This document shows positions 42,654 through 53,885 of a stretch of DNA of 64,000 bases, piece by piece. The notes under the pieces were generated by a model. That model did not search any database. It worked only from the letters and a program-made list of their open reading frames with translations, and had not been told where the DNA came from. Position 1 is the first letter of the stretch. Each line of letters starts with the position of its first letter. Made by a program: the position numbers and the translations under genes. The DNA is from Massariosphaeria phaeospora (taxonomy: Eukaryota > Ascomycota > Dothideomycetes > Pleosporales): contig JAADJZ010000015.1 of NCBI GenBank assembly GCA_011032825.1, forward strand, positions 186,001-250,000, given 5' to 3'.

Positions 42654-44979
42654 ATGTTGCTTCATAAGATAACCTGTTGGTTATCCCTTGGTTCACTCAC
42701 TCTTGCTAGTATCATTCCGCGAGTAGCTGATCTCCTACCCCCTTCGCGTGTTATCGTGGAAAGACAAGCCACCACCTCTACACAGGTTCCAGATTCACAG
42801 TGTACCAATGGTCCGCGAACGAGGAATTGCTGGAGCCAAGGCTTCAGTATTGCCACCGACTTTGACGCAAAAGCTCCCCCTGCTGGGAAGACAGTGACAG
42901 TCAGTTAGCTCCTGATGATATTTGGATCTTGACCCTGACCTATCTTCAGTACAACTTGGACATCACCAACACCACTATCAATGCAGACGGAACTGGAGAC
43001 AGAATTGCCATGGTAAGTTTCCTTCACGTTATATTAAGGCATAGGGCTTACGCATATCAGCTGATTAATGGGAAATACCCTGGCCCCGTGATTCGAGGTT
43101 CGCACCATTCTCCGTAGTTTATGTATACAACTGACCTGGCTAGCCGCTTGGGGAGATACGCTTGTCATTAACGGTATGCTCCACAAACTATTACTACACT
43201 TCCTCAGCTAAATTCTTCAGTCAAGAACTCTTTGCAGCACAACGGCACCGGCATCCACTGGCATGGTTTGAGGTAAGCACCTCCACTCAAACCAAATTCG
43301 CGGCCCATGAGGCTACAATATGTCGACCATATATGGAATACGTAACTAACATCCCGGCTATAGGCAGTTAAACTCTTGTCAGCACGACGGGGTACCCGGA
43401 ATAACAGGTATTTTACCCTTTCGTACATCAAGTGATGAAATGTGATACAGACTAACGAGCTCTCAGAATGCCCCATCGCACCAAGCAAAACTCGCCAATA
43501 CGTCTTCAAATGCACACAATTTGGGACAACTTGGTATCATTCTCACTGGAGCTCCCAATATGCTGAGGGTGTCGTTGGCACCATCATCATTGTAAGTTAC
43601 TGCCCTTGTCAACATTTGTGAATAAATTCTAACAGTATACAGGACGGTCCGGCTACAGCGAATTACGACGAGGATCTTGGGACTTTACCCATCACTGACT
43701 GGTACTACAAACCGGGATTTGAGATCAACGAGCAGGCGCAACATTCCCGAACAGGACCGCCATTGCCAGATAACATCCTTGTGAATGGAACCCATAAGAA
43801 CAAAGATGGAGCTGGTAGCTATTTTAAGATGACAGTTACAAAGGTTCGTTAATTGCCTATACTCTCAAACTAAGCTAACATTCATTCTACAGGGCAAGAA
43901 ATACCGCATTCGTCTTATCAACACTTCAGTAGATTCCGTGTTCAGCGTCTCCATGGATGGTCATCCTTTTACCGTGATAACTTCTGACTTTGTAAGCCCG
44001 CTCACATGTACACATATTCATAGTAGCCTGAAACTGACTTTTCCAGGTCCCGATCAAGTCATACGTTACTGACCAAGTGACCATGAATATCGGTAAGTGA
44101 CTGCATCATCAAAGCAAGATCGCCAAATATACTGACACAGTACTAGGCCAGCGATACGATGTGATCATCAACGCCAACCAGACTGCCTCCAACTACTGGC
44201 TCCGCGTCAGCATCGGCACGGCATGCGGTGGCAACAACATCATCGCCTCCAACATCCCCCTTGGCGCCATCCTCCACTACGACGGTGTTCCCGACGGCCA
44301 ACCGACCTCCACAGGCGTCGCCATGCGCACCAGCTGCACCGACGAAACCAACCTCGTCCCCTTCGTCCCCAACTCAGTTCCCACCTCCATCATCTCCGAA
44401 GCCGGCAAAATGGACCTCAACCACTTCCAAGACGCGAACAACAACTTCCTCTTCCGCTGGCTCATCGACGGCACGCCGCAAATCGTCAACTGGAACCGGC
44501 CGTCGCTGCAAATCGCCCTCGAGGGCTCCACCGCCTTCGGCAACAACTCAAACGTCTACGAAATGGCCACCAACGGCTGGTACCTCTGGTGGATCCAAAC
44601 CACGACTTTCATCGCCATCCCGCACCCCATCCATCTGCACGGCCACGACTTCTACATCCTCGGCAAGGGCGCGGGCACCTGGGACGGCACGGCCAACGGG
44701 CTCAACTTCCAGAACCCCACGCGTCGCGACACGGCGACGCTGCCGGCTGGCGGCTATCTGCTGATGGCGTTCCCCGCGGATAATCCGGGCATGTGGGTTA
44801 TGCATTGCCATATTGCGTGGCATGCGGCCCAGGGCCTCAGCGTGCAGTTCCTCGAGCGCAAGAACGAGATCCAGGGCACGATTGGGAATACGGGCGAGTT
44901 TAACAAGGGCTGTGGCGAGTGGAATGAGTATTGGCAGCCGGGCAACCATCCGTATGAGCAGACGGATTCGGGAATTTAG
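42654..44979 (+). CDS. secreted ascomycete laccase (multicopper oxidase), 11 exons
   Basis: Extracellular blue copper oxidase that couples oxidation of phenols to reduction of O2 to water. Exons 42654-42899, 42950-43012, 43061-43097, 43144-43173, 43221-43272, 43364-43407, 43467-43591, 43643-43843, 43893-43991, 44047-44092, 44147-44979; 591 aa, full length. A signal peptide (residues 1-18) is followed by a short propeptide. All four copper-binding blocks are intact: HWHGLRQ near 137, WYHSHWSSQ near 180, HPIHLHGHDF near 474, and HCHIAWHAAQGLSVQF near 534 with the type-1 Cys and axial Leu position. The protein ends exactly in DSGI, the C-terminal plug typical of asco-laccases. Ten short introns (46-91 nt) crowd the first 1.5 kb, and several exons are only 30-52 nt. 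The first donor (GTCAGT) is weak but is the only one that fits the phase. Confidence 0.93.
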
Positions 44980-46390
44980 CGTGGTGTGGCGCTGGGGCGA
45001 AGGTGTTAGTTGACATGTGGGGAGATGGGTGTGTGTTGTTTATACTCGCACGCGCTAGACCCAGTACGGTGGTTGTTAGTTGGCGGAGTGTGCCTGGTGA
45101 CTGAAAGGCGAAGTTGATGTCCTCTGTTTTCTTTTCGAGCTTTCTTGGGGTTACGGATATGTACATCTACATCTACCTATCAATTCGCTTTCCACAACTT
45201 TGAACGTGTGTGTATGTATGTATGTATGTGTGTGTGTGGATGCTAACACTTGGGCGCAAAAGAACGGTCGGTCGGTTAGTCAGTGGCCGGCCAACACACC
45301 CAGTGAGCATACTCCATTTCTTGGTACGCACCTCCCCTCCTACGTCAACACACAAATACTGTCTAGACATTACCCCATATGCAAGCTACAATAGGCCTTT
45401 GCAAAAACACAGCTACACTATCAACCTATGGCTACAAACTCCTACCTGTCCAAAGGGTTGCCTTATCAGCATACTCTGCTTCCGCCGCGCACGTACGTAG
45501 ACGACCTTACTACTCTCTTCCGTCTACCTGTATGCATGCAAGTACTATCTAGACATTACCCCGTATACGCGCTACAATAGGGCTTTGTAAAGATACAAGT
45601 AAACCATCTCCCTGTCGCTGGAAACGCCTTGTCTGTCAAGAGCATTGCCTCAAGTCTACGATGCTGCTACGGCGGCTCGAATCATCAACGGTGATTCGTA
45701 GTCCTATGTAAGTAAGTATTGTTTAGGCATTGCCCCGTATACTAAATACAGTAGGGCTTTGCAAAGATCCAAGTACACTATCCTCCATGTCGCTGAAAAC
45801 TCCTCACCTGTCAAGAGGATTGCTTCGAGTCTAGAAGAATGCTTCCACGCATACTATTTTGGCATCAGGAGAGAAGGACGGTGATTCGTAGTCCTTTAGT
45901 CTCTCTTACGTCTCTCTATACGCATGCAAGTACTGTCTAGGCATTACCCCGTATACTAGCTACATAGGGCTTTGCAAGACCCAAGTACACTATCTCCATG
46001 TCGCTAGAAACTCCTCACCTGGCAAGAGGATTGCCTCGAGTCGGTAAATTCTACTAGGGGAGTACAGCGTGGCATATATACACCACGGCTTCCGCAGAGG
46101 CAACCGGAGAAGTACTTACTTACCAGTACCGCGTAGCATACTACTACACTTGCACCTCCCAACTGTTAGGCTGACTGTCACGGCCGACATGAAGACGGTA
46201 CGCGGCCGGGTAAAAGACAGCTTTGGATTTCAGATTCGCTATCATCTTCAAGTCATTCATGAATAGTTCTCTTTTCATTCAGCAAGCCCTTCGCCTGCTA
46301 CCGGGTCCCACCAAATCTAGACGCACTGCTCCCAAGCGACATATATCTGCGGGGACGCCCCCCATCCATCATCCCCTCCAGCGAAAACGC
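44980..46390. other. intergenic region holding a long tandem repeat
   Basis: About 1.4 kb between convergent genes. A TATG/TGTG microsatellite lies at 45207-45238. The main content is the four-copy degenerate repeat at 45352-46042, listed separately. No gene. Confidence 0.6.
45352..46042. repeat. four degenerate tandem copies of a unit of about 175-215 bp
   Basis: Cores of about 115-120 bp start near 45352, 45541, 45711 and 45928. Each runs: TACTGTCTAGGCATTACCCC, then GTATAC, GCTACAATAGGGCTTTGCAA, CAAGTACACTATC, TGTCGCTGGAAACTCC and CTGTCAAGAGGATTGCCTC. Spacers of 55-95 bp between cores share GGTGATTCGTAGTCCT (before cores 3 and 4) and CGCATGCAAGTACT-like ends (before 2 and 4). Cores 3 and 4 are the most similar and core 1 the most diverged. 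No coding frame persists through the units. This is a minisatellite or satellite-like array of unknown role. Confidence 0.82.
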
Positions 46391-47937
46391 TCACGTGCTC
46401 CCTGGCCCACCCAACAGCGCAAATCTCCTGACGATGCTGGGCCCGATTTCGTCGTATTCTGCCTTTGTGTGGCAGTAACTCCTGAATTCGGGCGTCTGGC
46501 CGAGCAAGCTGCCGCCGAACCATGGGCCGTGTCGCTGCCGCTTGTGTGAGATGACTTGCACATCTAGGCCCCCACTCCTCGCGCCTCCACTCTTCGCTTC
46601 TGAGGCCTTGATCCGCGCGTCTACAAGGTGTCGGATGTCGCGCTGGAGGCGCCTTCCAAAGTCCTTGTATAGAGTCGAACCGCCTGAAAGCACAATGTTC
46701 TTGTATAGCCCTCTACGCACATCGATGGGCGAGGTCTGAATCACCGTATCGACAATAGTAGGCAACGGCGTCAGGAAATCCGACGAGTATATTTCGGGGT
46801 TGAAAAATATCTCTGGTGCCAAGAATCGCTCGTAGCCAACATCAACCTGCACTGATTTGCCGTTGGGGTGGTTGACTGTGTGTTTTCGGAATCGGTCTTC
46901 GGGCTCCCGATCGAAGCGGGAGAATTCTTTGACAATGTCTGGACATACATAGCAGTACTCTTCTTTGATTCGTTCAGCAGTTTGAAGAGACGAGTCAGGC
47001 TCGCCGCGGTCTCGCAGTAAGGATTGCACAAAGTTAGTTATGTCCCGACCAGCAATGGGAACGCTCTTGATAGAAGAGCCAATAACGTAGCCTTCGGCCA
47101 CGGGAATGACGTGTGTCACACCTGCACCAGAGTCGATGACGGTGCCGGTGAGTGACCGGTCCTGGACCTTAGAGCTCGTCCATGAGGCGGCAAGGGCGAG
47201 GACAGCTTGCACGGCAATATATAGACCAGCGCAGTTGAAAGATTCGAACATGATTTCGGCGGTGTTTTCGCGATTCTCCGGGGGGTTCAGAGGCTATTGA
47301 ATTGTCAGTGTTGGACATACTGCATTTTTGCGCCCAGTGCCGGCCTTACTGGTTCCGTGAGGAGGAAGTGGTGGTCCTCGGGTTCCACTCTCAGATACTT
47401 GAAAATGGAGTTTGACCAAAAGCGCTCCATGAGATCCTGTCTGCTATCAGCCCTATTGCTTGGCATAGAGATGGCTTTCGCATACCCAGTTGTCGACCTG
47501 GCCGTGCCTAATTGGGTAGTGAATGCCATACCCGGGCCCCGCAGAGGCGGACAGCGCTTCGTCGCCAATGAAGAAGTCCAGGTCCTCAGTTCCGCGCTTC
47601 CCCGAGAGGTGGCTGCCAGGTCCAGCACCGCCTGTCAAGAAGGACGGCTTGTTCGCGACCGCTGGCCGCCCGGAGCCTGAACCGCCTGCGCCGCCGGTCG
47701 GGCCTTTCGTAGCTATCGCGGTGGGGAAGACGAAGGAGGGCGAGTCGTTACCGGCGAAACCTAGAGCCGGCAACGTTATTACATGCTAGTGTGGAGGGAG
47801 GAATCCGACGGCCATACCAAGCTTCGAGTAGCCCGTACCGCTGCAGTCTGCCGTCAGTATGGCGTTGCGACGTGGGTGCCCGCAGGCTGCGAGGGAGCTT
47901 ACTTGTCCATGACAACGGCGGGGGTTTGGGACGCCAT
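46391..47937 (-). CDS. arp3: actin-related protein Arp3 (one-base frame break, probably an assembly error)
   Basis: Arp3 of the Arp2/3 complex, which nucleates branched actin at cortical patches and endocytic sites. Exons (minus): 47937-47903, 47840-47818 (only 23 nt), 47760-47486, 47436-47350 and 47292-46391; about 440 aa. Actin-fold motifs: [18 protein letters not shown] (phosphate 1), [14 protein letters not shown] (phosphate 2) and [13 protein letters not shown]. The end FALLGGPG is typical of Arp3. Gly-rich loop insertions near residues 40-75 are usual in the family. The splice borders at 47350/47292 are canonical, but the frame is lost within the last exon at a run of five G (47280-47284 on the plus strand). 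A sixth base would restore the conserved reading just before ENRENTAEI. Since Arp3 is normally essential and everything else is intact, a homopolymer miscall is more likely than a real mutation. Confidence 0.9.
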
Positions 47938-48853
47938 CTTTGCTGCTGCTCAGTGGGATGCACAGAAGCAAGAAGCAGCTCAGGAGTGCCCGCTGAGGGA
48001 GGGGTGTCGACGCGGATTGGCGGTGCTGCGAGGACTCGTCAGAGTGGGATGGGGGGAGGCTGCCCAGGTGGTGTGCGGCGCCGCCCGAGTCGAGCGAGGC
48101 AGCCCCGCTCCGCCCGTCCTGAGCTTGGCGGGGCGGCGGAACTGCGGAGGGCGGGGTTGCGTCGTCTCCCTCCAGTGCTCCTGCCCGGCGCAACCACTTG
48201 CACCAGCGCGCCCAGGGGTTCCTGCCTTCACCAGAACAGTCGGTGACGCCGCCTGCCCACGAGTCCTATCATGTGACACGGCCTCGACGGCGCGTCTCGC
48301 GTAGCCAAAAACCAGTAGCCAGCACAAGGCAGGAGCGGTCTGTTGACTCTTCCGCCGCGCTGCTCCATCTCTCCACTCACACGTTTCTCCTACAGCGCTC
48401 CCACGGCCACCCTCTCCCCACTCTCACTTCATTGTTCGCCCACAGCTCTAGGACGCCAGAGTCCAGCGCCTTATCGCCTCGACGGCTTTCCATTCATTTG
48501 TCCGTCATTCTTCGCCTCTACCTCTCTGTGTACCTCACCTTTACCCGCACCTCGTCAACCTAGTCTTGAAATTTTTCCTCACCACCCAGCTACTCACTCA
48601 TGAGCCCATGAACTTCGACACTACCCTCTTCGCTTTCCCACTCTGTTCGCCGGGAGCCAGTCCGCCCGCTACCCGCCAACCAGCGAGCTTTGCAAACACA
48701 AGCTCTTCCATCGCTGTCCAGACCTATCGTCACTGTCCCTCTCTCCACGCTTAGCCTCCGGCAAGAAGCGGTAAATCTAGCGCAAAGCTGGATAAGTTCG
48801 GCCCCCGCTTCCGCGACCTCCGCCGACGCTTCTCACCCTCGGGAGACAAAAGC
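47938..48853. other. divergent intergenic region, arp3 / taspase-like
   Basis: About 915 bp of mixed GC-rich sequence with C/T-rich stretches (48340-48560) that suit a long 5' leader of the taspase-like gene. Overlapping frames on both strands look like shadows. No gene called. Confidence 0.5.
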
Positions 48854-50948
48854 ATGTCGGCATCAACCAGCTCGCCTGGCATCATTGATGGTACAGTGCA
48901 GAACGGCACGTTAGCTCGTAAAGCTACAAGGGGCCCTTACCGGGATGAGATGTGTTGCATCTTTGTTCATGCTGGGGCCGGCTACCATAGCTATCAGAAT
49001 GAGCAGATCCACCTCCAAGCCTGCAATGAGTATAATAGCCTGTCAAGTCCAGGTCTCACAGTTGAACTAATTGGGTCTTAGTGCTGCGCAAGTCGCGATG
49101 TTGATACTGCGAAATGGCGGTTCAGCATTGGACGCTGTCGAAATGGCAGTGAAAATGCTCGAAGATAGAGAGATCACTAACGCGGGATACGGTAGCAACC
49201 TTGCCATGGATGGTGTGGTCGAGTGTGACGCTTCTATTGTTGACCATCACGGTCGCAGTGGCGCTGTCGGGGCCGTGGCTCGTAATAGTCACCATCCTCG
49301 CAAGACCTTCACTCGCTAATCCTTTTAGAAATCAAGAACCCCATCTCCTTAGCTCGACTAGTTCTCAACCACACGATGCAGGCGTTGACTCTGCGCCGTG
49401 TGCCGCCGAATCTTCTTGTTTCCCAGGGAGCAACCGACTTCGCTTATGAAATGGGCGTTCCAGTCTTGCCTCACGATGCACTCGTTTCTCCGGCAGCACG
49501 GGAAAGGTGGATTCGATGGCGTTCTGACCTCAAATCTGCAGAGCGAAAGGCAAGGAAGACCCCCGGACATCCTTCCGCATGGAGGATACAGCAAGATGTC
49601 ACAGCTGAGGATGAGAGCGTCCGGCAGACGATGCGGAAACAACATGAGTACAACATGCTGCAAGGCTATCCTGAGCTATATCCATCTCGGTCTCCTACTC
49701 CACCCGGGGCCCCTCTGTTGTATGGGGAAACTCCGAACAGTGGTTCTCCGGTTTCGGGCTCAAAATCCGAGTTGTCCTCGGATTCCTGGGTTAGTGAGGA
49801 GCGCATATCAACCCCGGATTCACCCGCCTCTGAGCAATCACAGGGTAGCCACAAGCCACCCACGGTCCGCCCTCTTACGATCGAAGAATCCTCCCGGAGT
49901 GCCTTCATCAACAGCACTCAGAAGGTGCCAACGATAGCCCAATACGGGAGTTCCAAGTCCTCACGAGATGCAGCCGCAAACCGCATTGCAGAAGACATTG
50001 ACATGAAGGAGGCCGACTATGGCTTGTCGCACTCCTCTGCGCCTACGACTACCCGCAGGTCTTGGGGTGACGGCTCAGGGGAGGAATCAGACTCCGCTTC
50101 CAGCGCCATTACTATGAAACCTTCTCATAGAAATGAAACACCTGTTATCGCAGTTCAGGTTCCACTCTCAGCGACACCTGCTAAGAAGGATGCCGTATCA
50201 CCAACCTCACGTGTTACCACGCCGTTGGAGTATGTCAAAGAGACGGCTCGATTATCATCTCGATCGACCCACCCTGCTCCATCATCGCTCGTCAAAGGAG
50301 ACAACATCACCGATACAGTTGGCGCAATTGCTGTTGATGGCTGGGGCAATATTGCTTGCGGCGCCTCTTCTGGAGGTATCGGAATGAAGTATCGTGGACG
50401 TGTGGGTCCAGCAGCACTAGTTGGAGTGGGCGCGGCTGTTATCCCGGTTGATCACGATGACTTGGAAAAGACCTGTGTTGCTACTGTCACGAGCGGTACT
50501 GGCGAGCACATGGCGACAACCATGGCTGCTACAGTCTGCGCTGAACGCCTCTACCAGAGCGTCAAGAAGGAAAAGGGTGGTGAGTATCACGAAGTCACAG
50601 AAGATGAGGCTCTTAGGTCAATGATTGCGAACGAGTTCATGGGTAAGATTACATCATCCTCACCATTGTGAAATCTCTGACTGGATCATAGGTCATCCAA
50701 GTGTGAAGAACAGTAACTCTGCTGGAGCTATCGGCATCTTGGGCATCAAGAGAACTCGCGCAGGAATCATGATGTACTTTGGTCATAACACGGATTCATT
50801 CGCCATGGCTTCAATGCACTCGGACGAAACTAGGCCCGCGTGTGCTATGTCACGAAGCAATGGCAACGGCCAGATCGCCCAAGGCGGCCGCATGGTGAGC
50901 TTCCAACGGAAAAAGAGGACCAAGACATCGCTACCGACTCGCTCGTAG
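48854..50948 (+). CDS. taspase/asparaginase-2-like Ntn hydrolase
   Basis: N-terminal-nucleophile hydrolase of the asparaginase_2 (T2) family, nearest in layout to taspase (threonine aspartase). Exons 48854-49029, 49082-49281, 49329-50642 and 50692-50948 give 648 aa. The alpha-subunit part has FVHAGAGYHS, GGSALDAVEMAVKMLEDREI, NAGYGSNLAMDGVVECDASI and QIKNPISLARLVL. The predicted autocleavage site is between Asp454 and Thr455 in ITDTVGAIAVD; Thr455 would become the nucleophile. Beta-subunit motifs follow: GNIACGASSGGIGMKYRGRVG and TSGTGEHM. Between the subunits lies a Ser/Pro/Thr-rich, probably disordered insert of about 250 residues (about 195-445) that is absent from bacterial asparaginases. 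The substrate is unknown. The last exon keeps SNSAGAIGILG but ends in a basic tail. Confidence 0.88.
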
Positions 50949-51452
50949 TCCGTCAGAGAGCGGCCGCTCCCTCATCTACCTATGTCCTAGAGCATTCTCT
51001 CCACGGCTCTCTTTCGTCCTATCCAAGATTATCCCACCTGACCCGAGTTGTAGCGTCGGCTGTCCTCTGCGCCAACATTTGAGACACTGCCTGTCATCCC
51101 TGTATCAGTCTAGTCATCTTCTTTCTTTTCCCTCCTCCCTTGTTTCCTATCTGGTACGACTGTAGCATTTACTGGTGCATTGTACCGATGGCGGGACCGG
51201 TCATCCTTTTCGCAAGAGCAACATGGGCATGGTGTGACTCTATGACTGACGACCGGATTTCAAAAATGGAGTTTGGGGAGTGAAGAGCGCACGGGTCATG
51301 CATGGGTAATTACAAGGTCAATGGAAACATAATGATTATTCTCAATAATGCTCTACATGGACTTGCGTTCAAGTCAATCCGAACGCCGTGAAATGCTAGC
51401 TCACAGATACGCCCAAACTCTCTTTCATCAAAACCTCACAACCAAACCGTAA
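50949..51452. other. convergent intergenic region, taspase-like / tfb4
   Basis: About 500 bp with both 3' UTRs. No coding sequence or repeat seen. Confidence 0.55.
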
Positions 51453-52748
51453 TCATGAGTGCATAGGCGTGCCCGATCCCGCAGGTGTACTTCCACCTGG
51501 CGTTGTTGAATCGGCACCACCAGCTCTCTTCTTCTTCTTCTTTTTCCGGGGCACAAGAGCGGGAGGATTCGTCTGGGCGCTACGCAGAGAGAGGTATGAC
51601 CCGCATGTGAGACATAAGTTGCTGGGAAGATCGGATGTGCAGAATACTGCGGGGTGTCAGCTGAGACCGCACTACAATCCAGGCGTCGAACTTACTGCTC
51701 AAGCATACACTGCACACATAACCGATATCCACAACATTCCGATGGCAGAAACAAGCTGCGCGGAAATCGACACCACCCGCACTAGGCATGACCAGGGAAC
51801 GCCGCGCAGTGGTATCGGGGAGGAAAGCCATCATGAGGTATTGTAGCAACCCCTCTGGCCGATCCGGCTTCATGTAGACGCCTCCAGTTGCATCGGAAGC
51901 TTGCTGCAGCAACACGGTATCGCCCGCCAGCTTCAAAATATCTATGGGGATCCTCTTGCGCTGCGCCGCAAAGATGCTGTTCATAACCGGTATGTACTGG
52001 TTCGCCAGATCGCCCGAAACGGACACGATCAGGATGCGCGACGTCAGCGATTCGCGCTTCGTGTGCAGCGTCTCCGAGTCGGCGAGCGCGGACAGCGGGT
52101 TGTCGACGACCGAGTCCAGCGGCGAGCGCAGCAGCGTCGATTTCGCTATGTAGGAGAGCGCGAGCGAGAGCGCGCCGCCGATCAGCGTGGTCGGTGTTGC
52201 GGCGAGGTGTGCGGGGGTCGTGGCGTCCAGCAAAGCGGCGAAGTTTTGAAGGATGGCTGACTCGACGACGGCGAAGGGCCGGTATTTGTTGGGGTTGTCG
52301 GATATGCTGACGTCTTTGGGGCCTCCGTCCTCCATGCTCCCGGCCCCGGTCTCGTTCATGTCCACATCGCCGTTCGCAGCACCGTTGCCGTTGCCGTTGC
52401 TGTTATTGCGTGGCGTTGGGGTTTTCGGCGTGGGGTATAGGAATACGGCGCGGTGCGAGTGCGCGGCTATTACGACGACTTCGTTTGCGTTGCCGGAGGC
52501 GAGATGCGCGTTGATGAAGACGAGGATGTTGGCGAGGGCGTTGCGTAGCGGGAGGGTCGAGGAGAGGTGGGCCCACGCGTGGGGGTTCGTGTCAAGGACG
52601 ATGGCGAGGAGGGAAGGGGGAGGGCCTAGGATATAGAGTCAACGCACTGTTTGCAGGGCTGGGTGGGCAGGTCGCATGAGCAGTTCTGGGAGCGGAACAT
52701 ACTATTATCAGTCTTGATCTGACGGTCTGTGCCGTCGATGGCGTTCAT
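51453..52748 (-). CDS. tfb4: TFIIH core subunit Tfb4/p34
   Basis: Subunit of the TFIIH core, which opens promoters for RNA polymerase II and acts in nucleotide excision repair. Exons (minus): 52748-52703, 52625-51696 and 51646-51453, give 389 aa. The N-terminus MNAIDGTDRQIK is followed by the vWA-like fold (LLAIVLDTNPHAWAHL, NEVVVIAAHSHRAVFLYP, SRILIVSVSGDLANQYIPVMN, GGVYMKP, LLQYLMMAFLPD). The C-terminal zinc-binding region is [23 protein letters not shown] then CLTCG, the family's C4-type finger split by the last intron. A lysine cluster (PRKKKKKKRAG) near the end resembles a nuclear localisation signal. A Gly/Asn-repeat linker (NSNGNGNGAANGD) is inserted after residue 80. Confidence 0.92.
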
Positions 52749-53297
52749 GTTTAGCTAGCTGTGGAGCTCAATCTAGAACTCGAGCTGGGTGGGTTCATCG
52801 ACGGGGTGGTGGCATTGTTGTGGGATATCGTGAGGCGCATTGCAGTTCACATGAAGGTGAAGTCGCGACTGGACTAGTACGCTATCGTATAGGTAGGCGC
52901 TATAGAATTACTAACAGCGATTATCTTGGCGAAACGTCTAGTCTAGTTATATTACCCTGTCCCCAGCCCATCGATATTTCTACCTTTTATTGCCAACAGC
53001 AAATTGACCGACACGTCTGCCAATACGCCTTCCTAGTACGCAGCCTTATCATAGCTAATCATCCCCTGACCCCAACTCGCGTACTCATTGCCGCCACGAT
53101 CCTTCCCTTTATGGCACGATGGTAATAACTCTCTGTTCAAGTAAGCTTAAACATGCTGCTATTGTGCTGATAACACCTGATAATGTGTAGCTTCAGCAAA
53201 GCCCGTCGCTCCACCCAGCCGCGGCGGACAACGCGGCGAATACCAGTGTAATATAGAACATGAAGGGAAGCTGTACTCGTTAACATGACTCGGAAAT
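52749..53297. other. divergent intergenic region, tfb4 / kinase-like
   Basis: About 550 bp. AT-rich around 52870-53020. No supported gene. Confidence 0.5.
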
Positions 53298-53885
53298 ATG
53301 AACTATCCCTGTCTCGCCAAATTCCCCAACCTTCGATCCGGCCGAGTGTCCCTTTTGAAAGAGAGCCCCGATACAGCTTCATTACGGAGCAGTTCTATGC
53401 TCGTAAATTTTGGTTCTCACGCTTGTATTCGTCGAGCCGACTCAGAGCCTTATCCGATTGTCAAACTCGCGCACCCTGACGCACAATCCATGGCCCTCAT
53501 GCGATACGAATATGAGATGCTCAACCGGCTTGCGCGGTTACACCTACCGATTCCCGCTTTTTCCAATGAGCCTATACTCGAACATGGCAAGTTGCGCGGG
53601 TACCGAATGGAAGAACTCTTTAAATTGACACATGATGAGATGTCGCTCCGGTCGGACGATGTCAAACAGGCGGTAAAGAAATTTCATGACGCGGGTTATT
53701 CGCACGGAGACTTGAGTCTGAGTAATATCATGAAGGATGGTCAAGGGTCCATTGTTGTCATTGACGTTAGCTGCAGTGGTCCTATTGGCAAGGAGATACC
53801 GTCTTGGGTCCCGAGTTGGGCTTATGAACGAGCAACATTTCACACAGAGAGCGACATAAAACGATTGGGGAATATATTCCCTTGA
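53298..53885 (+). CDS. short protein-kinase-like (aminoglycoside phosphotransferase/RIO-like fold) protein
   Basis: Intronless, 195 aa. The region GSHACIRRADSEPYPIVKLAHPDA followed by ALMRYEYEMLNRLARLHLPIP resembles the ATP-binding lobe with its Lys (IVKL) and alpha-C Glu. The hinge is YRMEELFKLT. Residues about 136-145 give HGDLSLSNIM, the catalytic-loop pattern HxDxxxxN, and VIDVSCSGPIG stands where DFG-type metal binding would be. DIKRLGNIF closes the fold. It is shorter than a full kinase (about 250 aa), lacking a glycine loop and the lower C-lobe, as in a group of fungal single-domain kinase-like proteins. It may be an active small kinase, a pseudokinase or a decayed gene; the substrate is unknown. 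Confidence 0.6.
   Translation: MNYPCLAKFPNLRSGRVSLLKESPDTASLRSSSMLVNFGSHACIRRADSEPYPIVKLAHPDAQSMALMRYEYEMLNRLARLHLPIPAFSNEPILEHGKLRGYRMEELFKLTHDEMSLRSDDVKQAVKKFHDAGYSHGDLSLSNIMKDGQGSIVVIDVSCSGPIGKEIPSWVPSWAYERATFHTESDIKRLGNIFP

Noticed and set aside
46069..46549. Plus-strand frames of 65-108 codons beside the arp3 3' end
   Set aside because: Partly antisense to Arp3 and otherwise without features; treated as chance frames.
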